Of a stretch of 64,000 bases of DNA, positions 1 through 7,908 are shown one piece after another. The notes beneath the pieces were generated by a model that did not search any database, was not told where the DNA came from, and saw only the letters and a list, made by a program, of their open reading frames with translations. This DNA comes from Solimonas sp040754295. GTDB taxonomy: Bacteria > Pseudomonadota > Gammaproteobacteria > Nevskiales > Nevskiaceae. The first letter of the stretch is position 1. Each line of letters opens with the position of its first letter. Position numbers and translations under genes: made by a program. The stretch is from positions 15,155-79,154 of the forward strand of contig JBFMCQ010000012.1 in assembly GCA_040754295.1 (NCBI GenBank), in the 5' to 3' direction.

Positions 1-208
1 TGTCGCTGATGAACGTCCGCTGCACGTATTCGCCGCTGGGCATCGCGTAGCGAACGGTCAGACCCTGAAGCTGTGCCGGGCCCTCCGCCACGGGCACGGC
101 GACGTTGCCGCCGGCCATCCTCACGAACACCAGCGCGACGAGTGCCAAGGAGACCACGCCCCCCACCAGCCGCCGCAGCGCACGCGAGACTGTCACTATC
201 TGGGTCAT
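1..208 (-). CDS. N-terminal part of an unidentified membrane-anchored or exported protein (cut by window edge)
   Basis: Reading the minus strand from the ATG at 208 gives 69 codons that run off the window edge. The product starts MTQIVTVSRALRRL and is followed by a hydrophobic stretch (about residues 15-30, GGVVSLALVALVFV). This fits a signal anchor or uncleaved signal peptide with the rest of the protein outside the cytoplasm. A purine-rich GGGGAAACGG precedes the ATG. No family was recognised; the gene is divergent from the His-rich protein gene at 400. Confidence 0.55.
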   Translation of the reverse strand, partial: MTQIVTVSRALRRLVGGVVSLALVALVFVRMAGGNVAVPVAEGPAQLQGLTVRYAMPSGEYVQRTFISD

Positions 209-399
209 CCGTTTCCCCGCTCGTCTGCGTCCGTAACCCCGTTCCCCCAGGATGCCCTGCGAAACGCGGCAAGACGGAAAATTATGCGGCGCAGCAGCTG
301 AATCCAGCCTGTCTGGCGCCCGCATGCAAGCCGGAGTTCAGACGCAATTCAGCGCAGCCGGCCTACCGTTCGATCCTATCCTCGCCTGGAGACGATTCG

Positions 400-708
400 A
401 TGAAGCCCGGTGCCTTCCGAAAGATGCGGGTCGCCGCGACGCTGGCCGGCGCATGCTTCGCCCCAGGGGCTGCGCTGGCGCACTCGGACGTCTCGGTCCA
501 TCTCAGCTTCGGCCAGCCGGTCGTGGTGTACCGCGACCGCGACCGCTACCACCATTCCGGGTACCACGAAGGCTACGCGCGCCCGGTCGTGATCTATCGC
601 TACGTCGACGGAACGCGGCACTGGCACGGTCATCGCCACGACGGCTACTGGGAGCCGGGCTACGGCCACGGCCGGCATCACCGCCACAATCGCGATTGCC
701 GGCACTGA
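400..708 (+). CDS. Small histidine-rich exported protein
   Basis: The protein has 102 residues. The start is the ATG at 400 because GGAG lies 8 bases upstream and the frame then opens directly into a signal peptide (MKPGAFRKMRVAATLAGACF, then AALA before the predicted cut at H-S-D). The mature part of about 75 residues is dominated by His, Tyr, Arg and Gly, including HWHGHRHDGYW and GHGRHHRHNRDCRH. His clusters of this kind can bind metal ions, but no family or experiment was recalled, so a periplasmic metal-binding role is inference. It converges with the cupin gene, with a short inverted repeat between them. Confidence 0.6.
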   Translation: MKPGAFRKMRVAATLAGACFAPGAALAHSDVSVHLSFGQPVVVYRDRDRYHHSGYHEGYARPVVIYRYVDGTRHWHGHRHDGYWEPGYGHGRHHRHNRDCRH

Positions 709-717
709 CGCCGGCAA
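696..717. terminator. Inverted repeat between convergent genes, possible bidirectional terminator
   Basis: An 8-bp perfect stem (TTGCCGGC / GCCGGCAA) with a 6-nt loop overlaps the stop codon of the His-rich gene and lies just before the stop of the convergent cupin gene. There is no T run, so intrinsic termination is uncertain. Confidence 0.35.
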
Positions 718-723
718 GCGGCG

Positions 724-1209
724 CTATGGCTGGCGCATGAATGCGAGCAGCTCGGCCGCCATGGCGGGGAAATCGCGCTTGAGCGTCGCCAGCGGCATGA
801 ACTGATGGTCGGCGCCGTCGAAGCCGGGCACGACGACTTCGCTGATCAGCGCATGGCCCGAGCCGCCGAGCAGGCGGCAGGCCTTCCACCAGCCGCCGGG
901 CACCGACAGAAACAGCTGCTCGTCGGCGCCGGTGCCGAGCACGACCCGGCGGCACACGCCCGGCTCGGGCAGCAGCACGTACTCGATCGGTCCGCCGTCC
1001 TGGAGATAGTGCAGGATCATCGAGCGGTTGCGGTGCATCCTGCCAATCGGCGAATCCTGCGTCAGCAGATAGTGGATCGACGTCGCCAGCGGGCGGTTGC
1101 CGCTGAGCGTCGGAAACGCCCGTTCGTCGGTGTAGATGCGGCGGAAATAGCCGCCTTCCGGATGCGGCGCCAGTTTCAGCCGCTTGATCCACTCCGACGC
1201 ATCGCTCAT
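724..1209 (-). CDS. Cupin_5 (DUF985) family protein
   Basis: The protein has 161 residues, the usual size for the family. Recognisable features are the N-terminal LAPHPEGGYFRRIYTD, the central SIHYLLTQ with MHRNRSMILHYLQ, and the C-terminal VVPGFDGADHQF. These are typical of DUF985/Cupin_5, a single-domain jelly-roll fold whose members are annotated as sugar-epimerase-like or of unknown function. Substrate and pathway cannot be inferred. It is a monocistronic minus-strand gene, divergent from the diguanylate cyclase at 1451. Confidence 0.8.
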   Translation of the reverse strand: MSDASEWIKRLKLAPHPEGGYFRRIYTDERAFPTLSGNRPLATSIHYLLTQDSPIGRMHRNRSMILHYLQDGGPIEYVLLPEPGVCRRVVLGTGADEQLFLSVPGGWWKACRLLGGSGHALISEVVVPGFDGADHQFMPLATLKRDFPAMAAELLAFMRQP

Positions 1210-1450
1210 CAGTTCGCACTCCGAACCGGGACCCGGTCGGCAGCTTACCGGGCTTCAGCCGACGACAGGACGTGGCGTAAACATACCGGCGAGATCGGGC
1301 GCGCAAGGCATCGCCGGGTCCCGGTGCTCCCGGTCGCGATAGCGGCGGGCGGTGCGAGTTATCCACACTTGTCCCCCTGAAGCAGGCCATTGGCCGTGCC
1401 GATAGAGGTTTCATAATCGTTTTGCCGATCCCGTCCGCCGCCAGTGACTC

Positions 1451-2743
1451 ATGGAAGACGCCACCCCAGACCCCGGCCGCTCCCGCTCCCCGGAGCCCGC
1501 GCAGCTGCCGGCGACCGACCCCGACCTGCTGCAGCGGCGGCTGATCGGCAGGCTCTGCATCGCGGCCCGCGGCTTCGATCCGCGGCTCGACGAACAGCTC
1601 TCGACCATCCTCGCGGCGATGCGCGGCCGTTGCGCGCCGGTGCAGCTCGAGGCGCTGATCCGCCAGCTGTCGCACACGATCGCGCGGCTGCCGGACCGTT
1701 ATCCGGACGCGGCCGGCAGCGGGTCACCGCTGTCGGTGCTGCTCGAGCGCATCGAGTTCACGCCGGGACTCCATCCGCGCGTGCAGGCGCTGCGGCAGAA
1801 GCTGGAAAGCGCGAACACCAGCCTGCTGCAGCTCGCCAACGAGCTCGGCGACCTGCTGGTCGACCAGCTCGCGGCGCTGGTCCGCGAGAAGGCGGATGCC
1901 GAGCGCGTGCTCCAGCAGGTCACCGCGCGTCTCGACGAAATCGCGAGCCACTTCTCGCACGAGGCGCAGCGGCGGCGCACCGTCGAGGACGACAGCCGCG
2001 CGCTCAATACGCGCCTGCTCGGTGAAATGCAGCAGCTGAGCGAGAACGCGCGCAGCGCGCGCGATCTCGCCACGCTGCAGGACCAGGTGCGCTCGCGCAT
2101 CGAGCAGATCGGTGATCATCTGCGCGAGTACCGGCAGCGTGAGGAGGCACGCTGGAAGGAGTACCACGACCGCACCGAGCGCATGCGCGCGCGCATCAGC
2201 GAGCTGGAAACGGCCACGCAGGCGCTGCGCGAAACCGCTGCGCAAGGCCAGAAGCTGGCAACCACCGACGCGCTGACCGGCATCCCCAACCGCCTCGCTT
2301 ACGAAGACTTCATGCGGGCGCGCGTCGGCGCCTCGGTGCGCGAGGCGCGTCCGCTGGTGCTCGGTATCTGCGACATCGACCACTTCAAGCGCATCAACGA
2401 CCGCTGGGGGCATTCCGCCGGCGACCGCGTGCTGCGCGTGGTCGCGCGGGTACTGTCGAACAGCGTGCGCGCCGAGGACCTGGTCGCGCGCTACGGTGGC
2501 GAGGAATTCGTCGTCGTCTTCGACGGCCTGCCGCCGGAAACGGCGCAGCAGCGCGCCGGCATCCTGCGCCGGCGCGTCGAGCAGATCGAGTTCAACGTCG
2601 GCCAGGAAGCCGTTCCGGTGACGATGTCGATCGGCCTCACCTGCCTGCTCGCCGCGGACACGATGGAAACGGCGTTCGAGCGCGCCGACCAGGCGCTGTA
2701 TCGCGCCAAGCGCAGCGGCCGCAACCGCTGCTGCTACGTGTAG
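1451..2743 (+). CDS. Diguanylate cyclase with helical N-terminal region
   Basis: The protein has 430 residues and should make c-di-GMP from two GTP. The first ~265 residues have no recognised domain and are rich in Glu, Arg, Leu and Gln, with a probable coiled coil around residues 110-265. The GGDEF domain occupies about 270-430: DALTGIPNR at its start, an intact active-site loop RYGGEEF near residue 350, and an RxxD inhibition site (RAED) exactly five residues before it, so product inhibition is expected. No membrane segment is seen, so it is probably cytosolic, with the N-terminal helices as a dimerisation or input module. No convincing Shine-Dalgarno precedes the ATG. Confidence 0.9.
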   Translation: MEDATPDPGRSRSPEPAQLPATDPDLLQRRLIGRLCIAARGFDPRLDEQLSTILAAMRGRCAPVQLEALIRQLSHTIARLPDRYPDAAGSGSPLSVLLERIEFTPGLHPRVQALRQKLESANTSLLQLANELGDLLVDQLAALVREKADAERVLQQVTARLDEIASHFSHEAQRRRTVEDDSRALNTRLLGEMQQLSENARSARDLATLQDQVRSRIEQIGDHLREYRQREEARWKEYHDRTERMRARISELETATQALRETAAQGQKLATTDALTGIPNRLAYEDFMRARVGASVREARPLVLGICDIDHFKRINDRWGHSAGDRVLRVVARVLSNSVRAEDLVARYGGEEFVVVFDGLPPETAQQRAGILRRRVEQIEFNVGQEAVPVTMSIGLTCLLAADTMETAFERADQALYRAKRSGRNRCCYV

Positions 2744-2819
2744 CATCCGAACACGGCACAATGGACAGCCGCTGCCGCCTTCACAAGAATGGCGCCATGA
2801 ACGCGTACCGGAGGCACCG

Positions 2820-3083
2820 ATGGACCGTGAACGACTGCACCAGGATCTGAGCGCGCTGCGCACGGAGCTGGACCGGCTGCCCGCCGACGCGCCCGGACGC
2901 GAACGCTTGCTGGCGCTGGTCCAGCGCATCGAGGCCCAGCTGGATGAAGACGTCGAATCCGAGCCGCGCGACTCGCTGGTCCACGGACTCGACGAGGCGG
3001 CGGCGGAGTTCCAGCTCGAGCATCCGCGAGCCGCGAGCCTGCTGCAGCGCATCGTGCACACGCTCAGCTCGATGGGGATCTGA
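2820..3083 (+). CDS. DUF4404 family protein
   Basis: The protein has 87 residues, is highly charged and alpha-helical, and starts MDRERLHQDLSALRTELDRL. It ends in a segment (ERPRAASLLQRIVHTLSSMGI-like, here EHPRAASLLQRIVHTLSSMG) typical of the DUF4404 family of small proteobacterial proteins of unknown function. GGAGG sits at the right distance before the ATG. It lies between a diguanylate cyclase and a Lys/Ala-rich protein on the same strand, but the spacing does not force an operon. Confidence 0.75.
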   Translation: MDRERLHQDLSALRTELDRLPADAPGRERLLALVQRIEAQLDEDVESEPRDSLVHGLDEAAAEFQLEHPRAASLLQRIVHTLSSMGI

Positions 3084-3168
3084 AGTCAGGTCAGCCGCCG
3101 CGCGCACACTGGCACCGGCTCGCCGAACTGCAATATGCTCGGAACTCAAACCGCACAGGGAGTCAGCA

Positions 3169-3546
3169 ATGGACAGCACCACGTTCGAATCGCAGATCCA
3201 GTCATTCCGCAAGAAAGTCGACGCGGCGGCCGCTTCGCGCAAGAAGCAGATTCTTGCGCTGCGCACGAAGGCGGCGGACGCGGCGCTGCATTGGGTCATG
3301 GCGCATCGGTCCCGCGTGAATCAGTTCAAGAGCGCGGTGCAAGGCACGCCGTTCGCCCACACGTTCGACAAGCTGCTCCAGCTGCTGGAGACCGAGGCGA
3401 AGCCGGCGAAGAAGAGTGCCTCGAAGAAGGCTGCGGCGAAGGGGTCCGGCGCGCGCAAGTCGGCGAGCAAGGTCGCGAAGAAGGCTCCGGCGAAAAAGGC
3501 CGCCCGCAAGGCCGCAAAGAAGACCGTCCCGCCGCCGCCGGCCTGA
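3169..3546 (+). CDS. Protein with Lys/Ala-rich histone-H1/AlgP-like tail
   Basis: The protein has 125 residues. The ATG at 3169 is preceded by GGAG at proper spacing. Residues 1-75 form an amphipathic helical region (MDSTTFESQIQSFRKKVDAA). Residues ~78-120 are a tail of repeated AKK/KKA units (KSASKKAAAK, KVAKKAPAKKAARKAAKK) ending in PPPPA. Such tails resemble histone H1 and AlgP and usually bind DNA or other polyanions non-specifically. The helical part could be phasin-like, but this is not established. A second, shorter protein with the same kind of tail lies at 61162-61353. Confidence 0.7.
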   Translation: MDSTTFESQIQSFRKKVDAAAASRKKQILALRTKAADAALHWVMAHRSRVNQFKSAVQGTPFAHTFDKLLQLLETEAKPAKKSASKKAAAKGSGARKSASKVAKKAPAKKAARKAAKKTVPPPPA

Positions 3547-3604
3547 CGCTCCCGCAGCGCCGGATCGCACAGGCGCGACGAAGCGCCCGCCTTCGCGGGG
3601 CGAT

Positions 3605-3618
3605 CTGACGTAGATCAA
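3605..3618 (+). promoter_or_regulatory. Possible FNR/ANR-type box upstream of the P-type ATPase
   Basis: CTGAC-GTAG-ATCAA matches the FNR-class consensus TTGAY-N4-RTCAA except for the first base. The 3' half is perfect. It lies 62 bases before the TTG start of the ATPase, a usual place for an activator site. The perfect box before norB makes control by one anaerobic regulator plausible. Confidence 0.45.
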
Positions 3619-3679
3619 CGAGGCGCGGCGCGCGCCCCGCTACCGTCGGCGGTCAGCACAGGCCGCCGCGGAGACCGCA

Positions 3680-6382
3680 TTGCAACCCGATACCGCCCCA
3701 GCGCAGAGCTGGCACGCCGCCGACGCGGAAGTGGCGCTGCGTGCGCTCGACAGCAGCGCACGCGGCCTCGACACCGCGAAAGCCGAGGCGCGGCTGCGCT
3801 CCTCGGGGCCGAACCGCCTGCCGCAGGGCCGGCGCCGCAGTGCGTGGCGGCGTCTGCTGCTGCAGCTCCACAACGTGCTGATTTACGTGCTGCTCGGATC
3901 GGCTGGCGTGTCGCTGCTGCTCGGCGAAGCGCTCGACGCAGCGGTGATCCTCGTCGTGGTCATCGTCAACGCACTGATCGGCTTCGTCCAGGAAGGGCGG
4001 GCCGAGCGTGCACTCGATGCGATCCGCAGCATGATCGATCCGCAGGCCACGGTGCTGCGCGATGGCCGCCGCAGGACGCTGCCAGCGGAGCAGATCGTGC
4101 CGGGCGACATCGTACTGATCGAAGCCGGCGACCGCGTCCCGGCGGACCTGCGCCTGATCCGCGCGCGCGGCCTCAAGATCGACGAGGCGATCCTGACCGG
4201 CGAGTCGGTTGCTGCCGACAAGGACGTTTCACCGGTGCCTGCCGCGGCCGCGCTCGGCGACCGCCGCTGCATGGCGTACTCGGGCACCTTCGTCGCAACC
4301 GGCCAGGGTGTCGGCGTCGCCGTCGCCACCGGTGCGCGCAGCGAGCTGGGCCGCATCGGCACGCTGCTCGGCAGCGTGGAGGTGCTGAAGACGCCGATGG
4401 TCCGGCAGATCGACCGCTTCGCCAGGCAGCTGACGACGGTGATCCTCGCCGCGTCGGCGCTGGTGTTCCTGTTCGCCGCCGGTGTGCGCGACTACGCAGC
4501 GGCGGATGCGTTCATGATCGTCGTCGGCATCGCCGTGGCGGTGATTCCCGAGGGCCTGCCGGCGATCGTCACGATCACGCTCGCGATCGGCGTGCGCCGC
4601 ATGGCGGCGCGCAATGCGATCGTGCGGCGCCTGCCCGCCGTCGAAGCGCTCGGATCGGTCTCGGTGATCTGCTCGGACAAGACCGGCACGCTGACGCGCA
4701 ACGAGATGAGCGCGCAGCATGTCGTCGTCTGCGACGCCGAGTACTCGGTCAGCGGCACCGGTTACGGACCCGGCGGCGGCTTCAGCCGCTTGGGCCGCGA
4801 CGTCGATCCCGCACGCGAGCCGCTGCTGATGGAGCTGGTGCGCGCCGGGCTGCTGTGCAACGACGCGAGCCTGCGCCAGACCGCTGCCGGCTGGGTCGTC
4901 GACGGCGATCCGATGGAGGGCGCGCTGGTGACGCTGGCGTCCAAGGCCGTGGCCGATCCCGAGCTGCTGCGCAAGCAGTATCCGCGCCGCGACGAGATTC
5001 CGTTCGACGCGCAGCACCGCTTCATGGCGACGCTGCACCACCACGACGACGAGGCTTTCATCCTGATCAAGGGGGCGCCGGAGCGCGTGCTGGAGATGTG
5101 CACCGAGCAGCGCTGTGCCGGCGGCGTGCAGCCGCTCGAGGCCGACGCATGGCGCACGACCGCCGAAGCGCTGGCGGCGCGTGGGCAGCGCGTGCTCGCC
5201 TTCGCCACGCGCCGCGCGCAGGCGGATCGGCACACGCTGGCGTTCGCCGACGTCGAGCACGGCGCGACGCTGCTCGGCCTCGTCGGCTTTCTCGATCCGC
5301 CGCGCGAAGAAGCCATCGCCGCGATCGCCGACTGCCGCAGCGCCGGCATCCGCGTCGCGATGATCACCGGCGACCACGCCGTGACCGCGCGCGAGATCGC
5401 GCGCCAGCTCGGCATCGCGCAGGCCCCCGAAGTGCTGACCGGCGCCGATCTCGACCGCCTCGACGACACCGGGCTGCGCGCCGCCGCGCGCAGCGCCGCC
5501 GTGTTCGCACGCACGACGCCGGAGCACAAGCTGCGCCTGGTGCAGGCGCTGCAGGCCGAAGGCCACACAGTGGCGATGACCGGCGACGGCGTCAACGACG
5601 CACCGGCACTCAGGCGCGCCGACGTCGGCGTGGCGATGGGCCGCAAGGGCACCGAAGCCGCGAAGGAAGCCGCCCAGATCGTGCTCGCCGACGACAACTT
5701 CGCGTCGATCGTGGCCGCCGTGCGCGAAGGCCGGACGGTCTACGACAACGTGACCAAGGTCATCGGGTGGACGCTGCCGGCCGACGGCGGCGAAGCGATG
5801 ACGATCATCGCCGCACTCGCGTTCGGTCTGCCGCTGCCGATCACGGCGCTGCAGATCCTCTGGATCAACATGGTCACCACCGTCGCGCTCGGCCTGACGC
5901 TCGCGTTCGAGCCGACCGAGCCGGGGACGATGCAGCGTCCGCCGCGACCGGCGTCGCAGCCGATCCTCGGCGGCAGCCTGGTCTGGCGCGTCGTCTACGT
6001 GTCGCTGCTGTTCGTCGCAGGCGCCTTCGGCATGTTCTCCTGGGCCGAGTCACGCGGCCAGCCGATCGAGGTGGCGCGCACGCTCGTCGTCAACACCATC
6101 GTCGTCATGGAGGTTTTCTATCTGTTCAGCGTGCGCTATGTGCACGGCACGTCGCTGAGCTGGCGCGGCGTCGTGGGCACACCGGCGGTGCTGATCGGCG
6201 TTGCGACGGTCGCGGTTGCGCAGCTCGCCTTCACCTACCTGCCGCCGCTGCAGGTCGCATTCGACACGCGCGCCCTCAGCGCGCCCGAAGCCGCCGCAGT
6301 GATCGGCGTCGGCGTGCTGCTGCTGTTCCTCGCCGAAATCGAAAAGCGCGTCCGCCGCCGGCTGTCCGTACGGGCGCGCTAG
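3680..6382 (+). CDS. Cation-transporting P-type ATPase (P2-like)
   Basis: The protein has 900 residues and pumps a cation across the inner membrane using ATP. Domains are an N-terminal cation-ATPase domain (about 10-75), the actuator loop with TGES (about 173), the phosphorylation motif DKTGTLT (about 333), the hinge TGDGVNDAP (about 633), and a C-terminal membrane bundle. M4 carries PEGLP as in Ca2+/Mn2+ pumps. M6 reads NMVTTVALG where SERCA-type pumps have NLVTD, so the usual acidic ligand is missing and the ion cannot be assigned. The start is TTG, chosen because GGAG lies 6 bases upstream. A candidate FNR-type box upstream suggests anaerobic expression. Confidence 0.9.
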   Translation: MQPDTAPAQSWHAADAEVALRALDSSARGLDTAKAEARLRSSGPNRLPQGRRRSAWRRLLLQLHNVLIYVLLGSAGVSLLLGEALDAAVILVVVIVNALIGFVQEGRAERALDAIRSMIDPQATVLRDGRRRTLPAEQIVPGDIVLIEAGDRVPADLRLIRARGLKIDEAILTGESVAADKDVSPVPAAAALGDRRCMAYSGTFVATGQGVGVAVATGARSELGRIGTLLGSVEVLKTPMVRQIDRFARQLTTVILAASALVFLFAAGVRDYAAADAFMIVVGIAVAVIPEGLPAIVTITLAIGVRRMAARNAIVRRLPAVEALGSVSVICSDKTGTLTRNEMSAQHVVVCDAEYSVSGTGYGPGGGFSRLGRDVDPAREPLLMELVRAGLLCNDASLRQTAAGWVVDGDPMEGALVTLASKAVADPELLRKQYPRRDEIPFDAQHRFMATLHHHDDEAFILIKGAPERVLEMCTEQRCAGGVQPLEADAWRTTAEALAARGQRVLAFATRRAQADRHTLAFADVEHGATLLGLVGFLDPPREEAIAAIADCRSAGIRVAMITGDHAVTAREIARQLGIAQAPEVLTGADLDRLDDTGLRAAARSAAVFARTTPEHKLRLVQALQAEGHTVAMTGDGVNDAPALRRADVGVAMGRKGTEAAKEAAQIVLADDNFASIVAAVREGRTVYDNVTKVIGWTLPADGGEAMTIIAALAFGLPLPITALQILWINMVTTVALGLTLAFEPTEPGTMQRPPRPASQPILGGSLVWRVVYVSLLFVAGAFGMFSWAESRGQPIEVARTLVVNTIVVMEVFYLFSVRYVHGTSLSWRGVVGTPAVLIGVATVAVAQLAFTYLPPLQVAFDTRALSAPEAAAVIGVGVLLLFLAEIEKRVRRRLSVRAR

Positions 6383-6436
6383 GAGCCTGGCATCGTCTGC
6401 CTGCCGTTCGGCGCGCCGGTCGAGGGCGGCGTCTCC

Positions 6437-7129
6437 TTATGGCTGCAGCAGCTCCGGCAGCTTCGACGCCGGAGCGCGCAGCACCTCGTCGAACACCTCC
6501 GAGCCTTCGGTCTCCTCGGGATTGATTTCGACCAGCCGCGCACGCCGCCGGCGGGCGGCGGGAATCAGTCCCGCCGCCGGCCAAACGACGGCCGAAGTGC
6601 CGATCGCGATGAACAGCTCGCAGGCCTCGACCAGCGCGTGCGCGCGCGCGAACACCGCCTCGTCGACGGGGTCACCGAACCAGGTGATGTCCGGACGCAG
6701 CGGCATGCCGCACTGTGCGCAGTTGCGCGCCGCGAACGCACCGGCGCCGGCGTCTTCACGCGCGCCGTGCCGCGCGCAGCGCATCCGCCACAGACTGCCG
6801 TGCAACTCCGCGGCGACGTGGCTGCCGGCTCGCTGGTGCATGCCGTCGATGTTCTGCGTGACGATGCTCAGGGACGGATGCGCGCGCTGCAGCGCGGTCA
6901 GATGCCGGTGCCCGGCGTGCGGCGCACAGTCGAGCACGTGCCGGCGCCGCAGCTCGTGGAAATCGAGCACCTTGCGGGGATCGCGCCGGAACGCCGCCTC
7001 GCAGGCGTAGTCCTCGTAGTTGTACTGCTGCCAGATGCCACCGCGGCCGCGGTAGGTGGGCACGCCGCTTTCGGCCGACATCCCGGCGCCGGTGAAGACG
7101 ACGATGCGCGAGTAGTCGGAGAGCTTCAT
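6437..7129 (-). CDS. cobB: Sirtuin family NAD-dependent protein deacylase
   Basis: The protein has 230 residues and removes acyl groups from lysines using NAD+. It shows FTGAGMSAESGVPTYRG, the TQNIDGMHQRAG loop with the catalytic His in ELHG, and IGTSAVVWPAAGL. The start ATG at 7129 gives the standard beginning MKLSDYSRIVVFTGAG. Two oddities are visible. The first zinc pair is C-x2-H (RCARHG) instead of C-x2-C, although the second pair CAQC is normal. The class III acyl-specificity motif YxxR aligns with HELR, so the Tyr is replaced. The neighbouring peroxiredoxin is on the same strand, 85 bp upstream. Confidence 0.88.
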   Translation of the reverse strand: MKLSDYSRIVVFTGAGMSAESGVPTYRGRGGIWQQYNYEDYACEAAFRRDPRKVLDFHELRRRHVLDCAPHAGHRHLTALQRAHPSLSIVTQNIDGMHQRAGSHVAAELHGSLWRMRCARHGAREDAGAGAFAARNCAQCGMPLRPDITWFGDPVDEAVFARAHALVEACELFIAIGTSAVVWPAAGLIPAARRRRARLVEINPEETEGSEVFDEVLRAPASKLPELLQP

Positions 7130-7214
7130 GCGCTTGCGGCGGATGCTGCGGTTCGCCTGCGGCTCACCGCATCCTGCACAGGTTCGTAGGACGCGGTGAG
7201 CGCAGCGAACCGCA

Positions 7215-7718
7215 TCAGGCGAGCTGCTTGAGCATCGTCTCCGCGCCGGACACCTCGAACTTGCCGCCGGCCTCGACATTGAGCTGCTTGACGACGCCGT
7301 CGTCGACCAGCATCGAGTAGCGCTGCGAGCGCACGCCCATGCCGCGCGCGGTCAGATCCATGTCCAGGCCCAGTGCCTTGCTCCACGCGCCGCTGTCGCT
7401 GAGCATGCGCAGCTTGCCGGTCGCGCCCTGGTCCCTGCCCCACGCGGCCATGACGAAGGCGTCGTTGGTCGCGACACACCAGATCTCGTCGACCTGCTTC
7501 GCCTTGAATTTGTCGTAATTCTCGACGTAGCCCGGCAGGTGCTGCATCGAGCACGTGGGCGTGAACGCACCGGGCACGGCGAAGATCACGATCTTCTTGC
7601 CCTTGACCGCCGCGCCCACGTCGACCTCCTTGGGACTGAGCGGGCAGCCGGTCTTGGAATCGAACTCCGTTGCTTCCTGCAGCTTGCCTTCGGGAAGGCG
7701 GTCGCCAAGCTTGATCAT
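7215..7718 (-). CDS. Peroxiredoxin of the Prx5 type
   Basis: The protein has 167 residues and reduces hydroperoxides with a peroxidatic Cys. The signature PGAFTPTCSMQHLPGYVE contains the catalytic T-x2-C (about residue 52), and TNDAFVMAAWGRDQ and SDSGAWSKALGLDMDL are typical of the Prx5 branch. The start at 7718 rather than 7724 is decided by a perfect AGGAGG six bases upstream; the earlier ATG would touch it. It may form an operon with the sirtuin and would protect against peroxide or peroxynitrite beside the NO-producing cluster (inference). Confidence 0.9.
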   Translation of the reverse strand: MIKLGDRLPEGKLQEATEFDSKTGCPLSPKEVDVGAAVKGKKIVIFAVPGAFTPTCSMQHLPGYVENYDKFKAKQVDEIWCVATNDAFVMAAWGRDQGATGKLRMLSDSGAWSKALGLDMDLTARGMGVRSQRYSMLVDDGVVKQLNVEAGGKFEVSGAETMLKQLA

Positions 7719-7724
7719 CGTCAT

Positions 7725-7730
7725 CCTCCT
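7725..7730 (-). promoter_or_regulatory. Shine-Dalgarno that fixes the peroxiredoxin start
   Basis: AGGAGG on the minus strand, followed by six bases and then the ATG at 7718. An ATG at 7724 directly abuts it and is therefore unlikely to be used. Confidence 0.7.
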
Positions 7731-7825
7731 GGATAGGGAGCCCATCGGAGTCCCCGATGATAGGGCAACTGACGCCGATCGGCGCGCCGGACAGGCGGAC
7801 ACCGCAACTGCCCTCCTGCCGCCTG

Positions 7826-7839
7826 TTGACGCAGGTCAA
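7826..7839 (+). promoter_or_regulatory. FNR/DNR/NnrR-type activator box upstream of norB
   Basis: TTGAC-GCAG-GTCAA is a perfect palindrome matching the FNR/DNR-class consensus TTGAY-N4-RTCAA. It is centred 76 bases before the norB GTG. If it acts at -41.5, transcription would start near 7874. It could serve the norB-nirK-nirV-sco-sirB2 run. Confidence 0.7.
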
Positions 7840-7859
7840 TGAGCGCGCGGCGCTCAACT

Positions 7860-7885
7860 GGAAAGATGCACGCTGCATCTTTTCC
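7860..7885 (+). promoter_or_regulatory. GATGCA palindrome between the FNR box and norB, possible NsrR-like operator
   Basis: The halves GGAAAGATGCA and TGCATCTTTTCC face each other across 3 nt. The arms AAGATGCA/TGCATCTT equal the arms of the NsrR (NO-sensing repressor) consensus, but NsrR sites normally have 7 nt between these arms. The site falls on the expected transcription start, so it could also be a leader hairpin. Confidence 0.4.
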
Positions 7886-7908
7886 ATGCCCTTTGACCTG
7901 GAGCCTCG

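Noticed and set aside
1359..1367. TTATCCACA, a perfect DnaA box
   Set aside because: Only one copy was noticed, with no AT-rich element or dnaA/dnaN nearby. A single 9-base match is expected by chance at this scale, so no origin is claimed.
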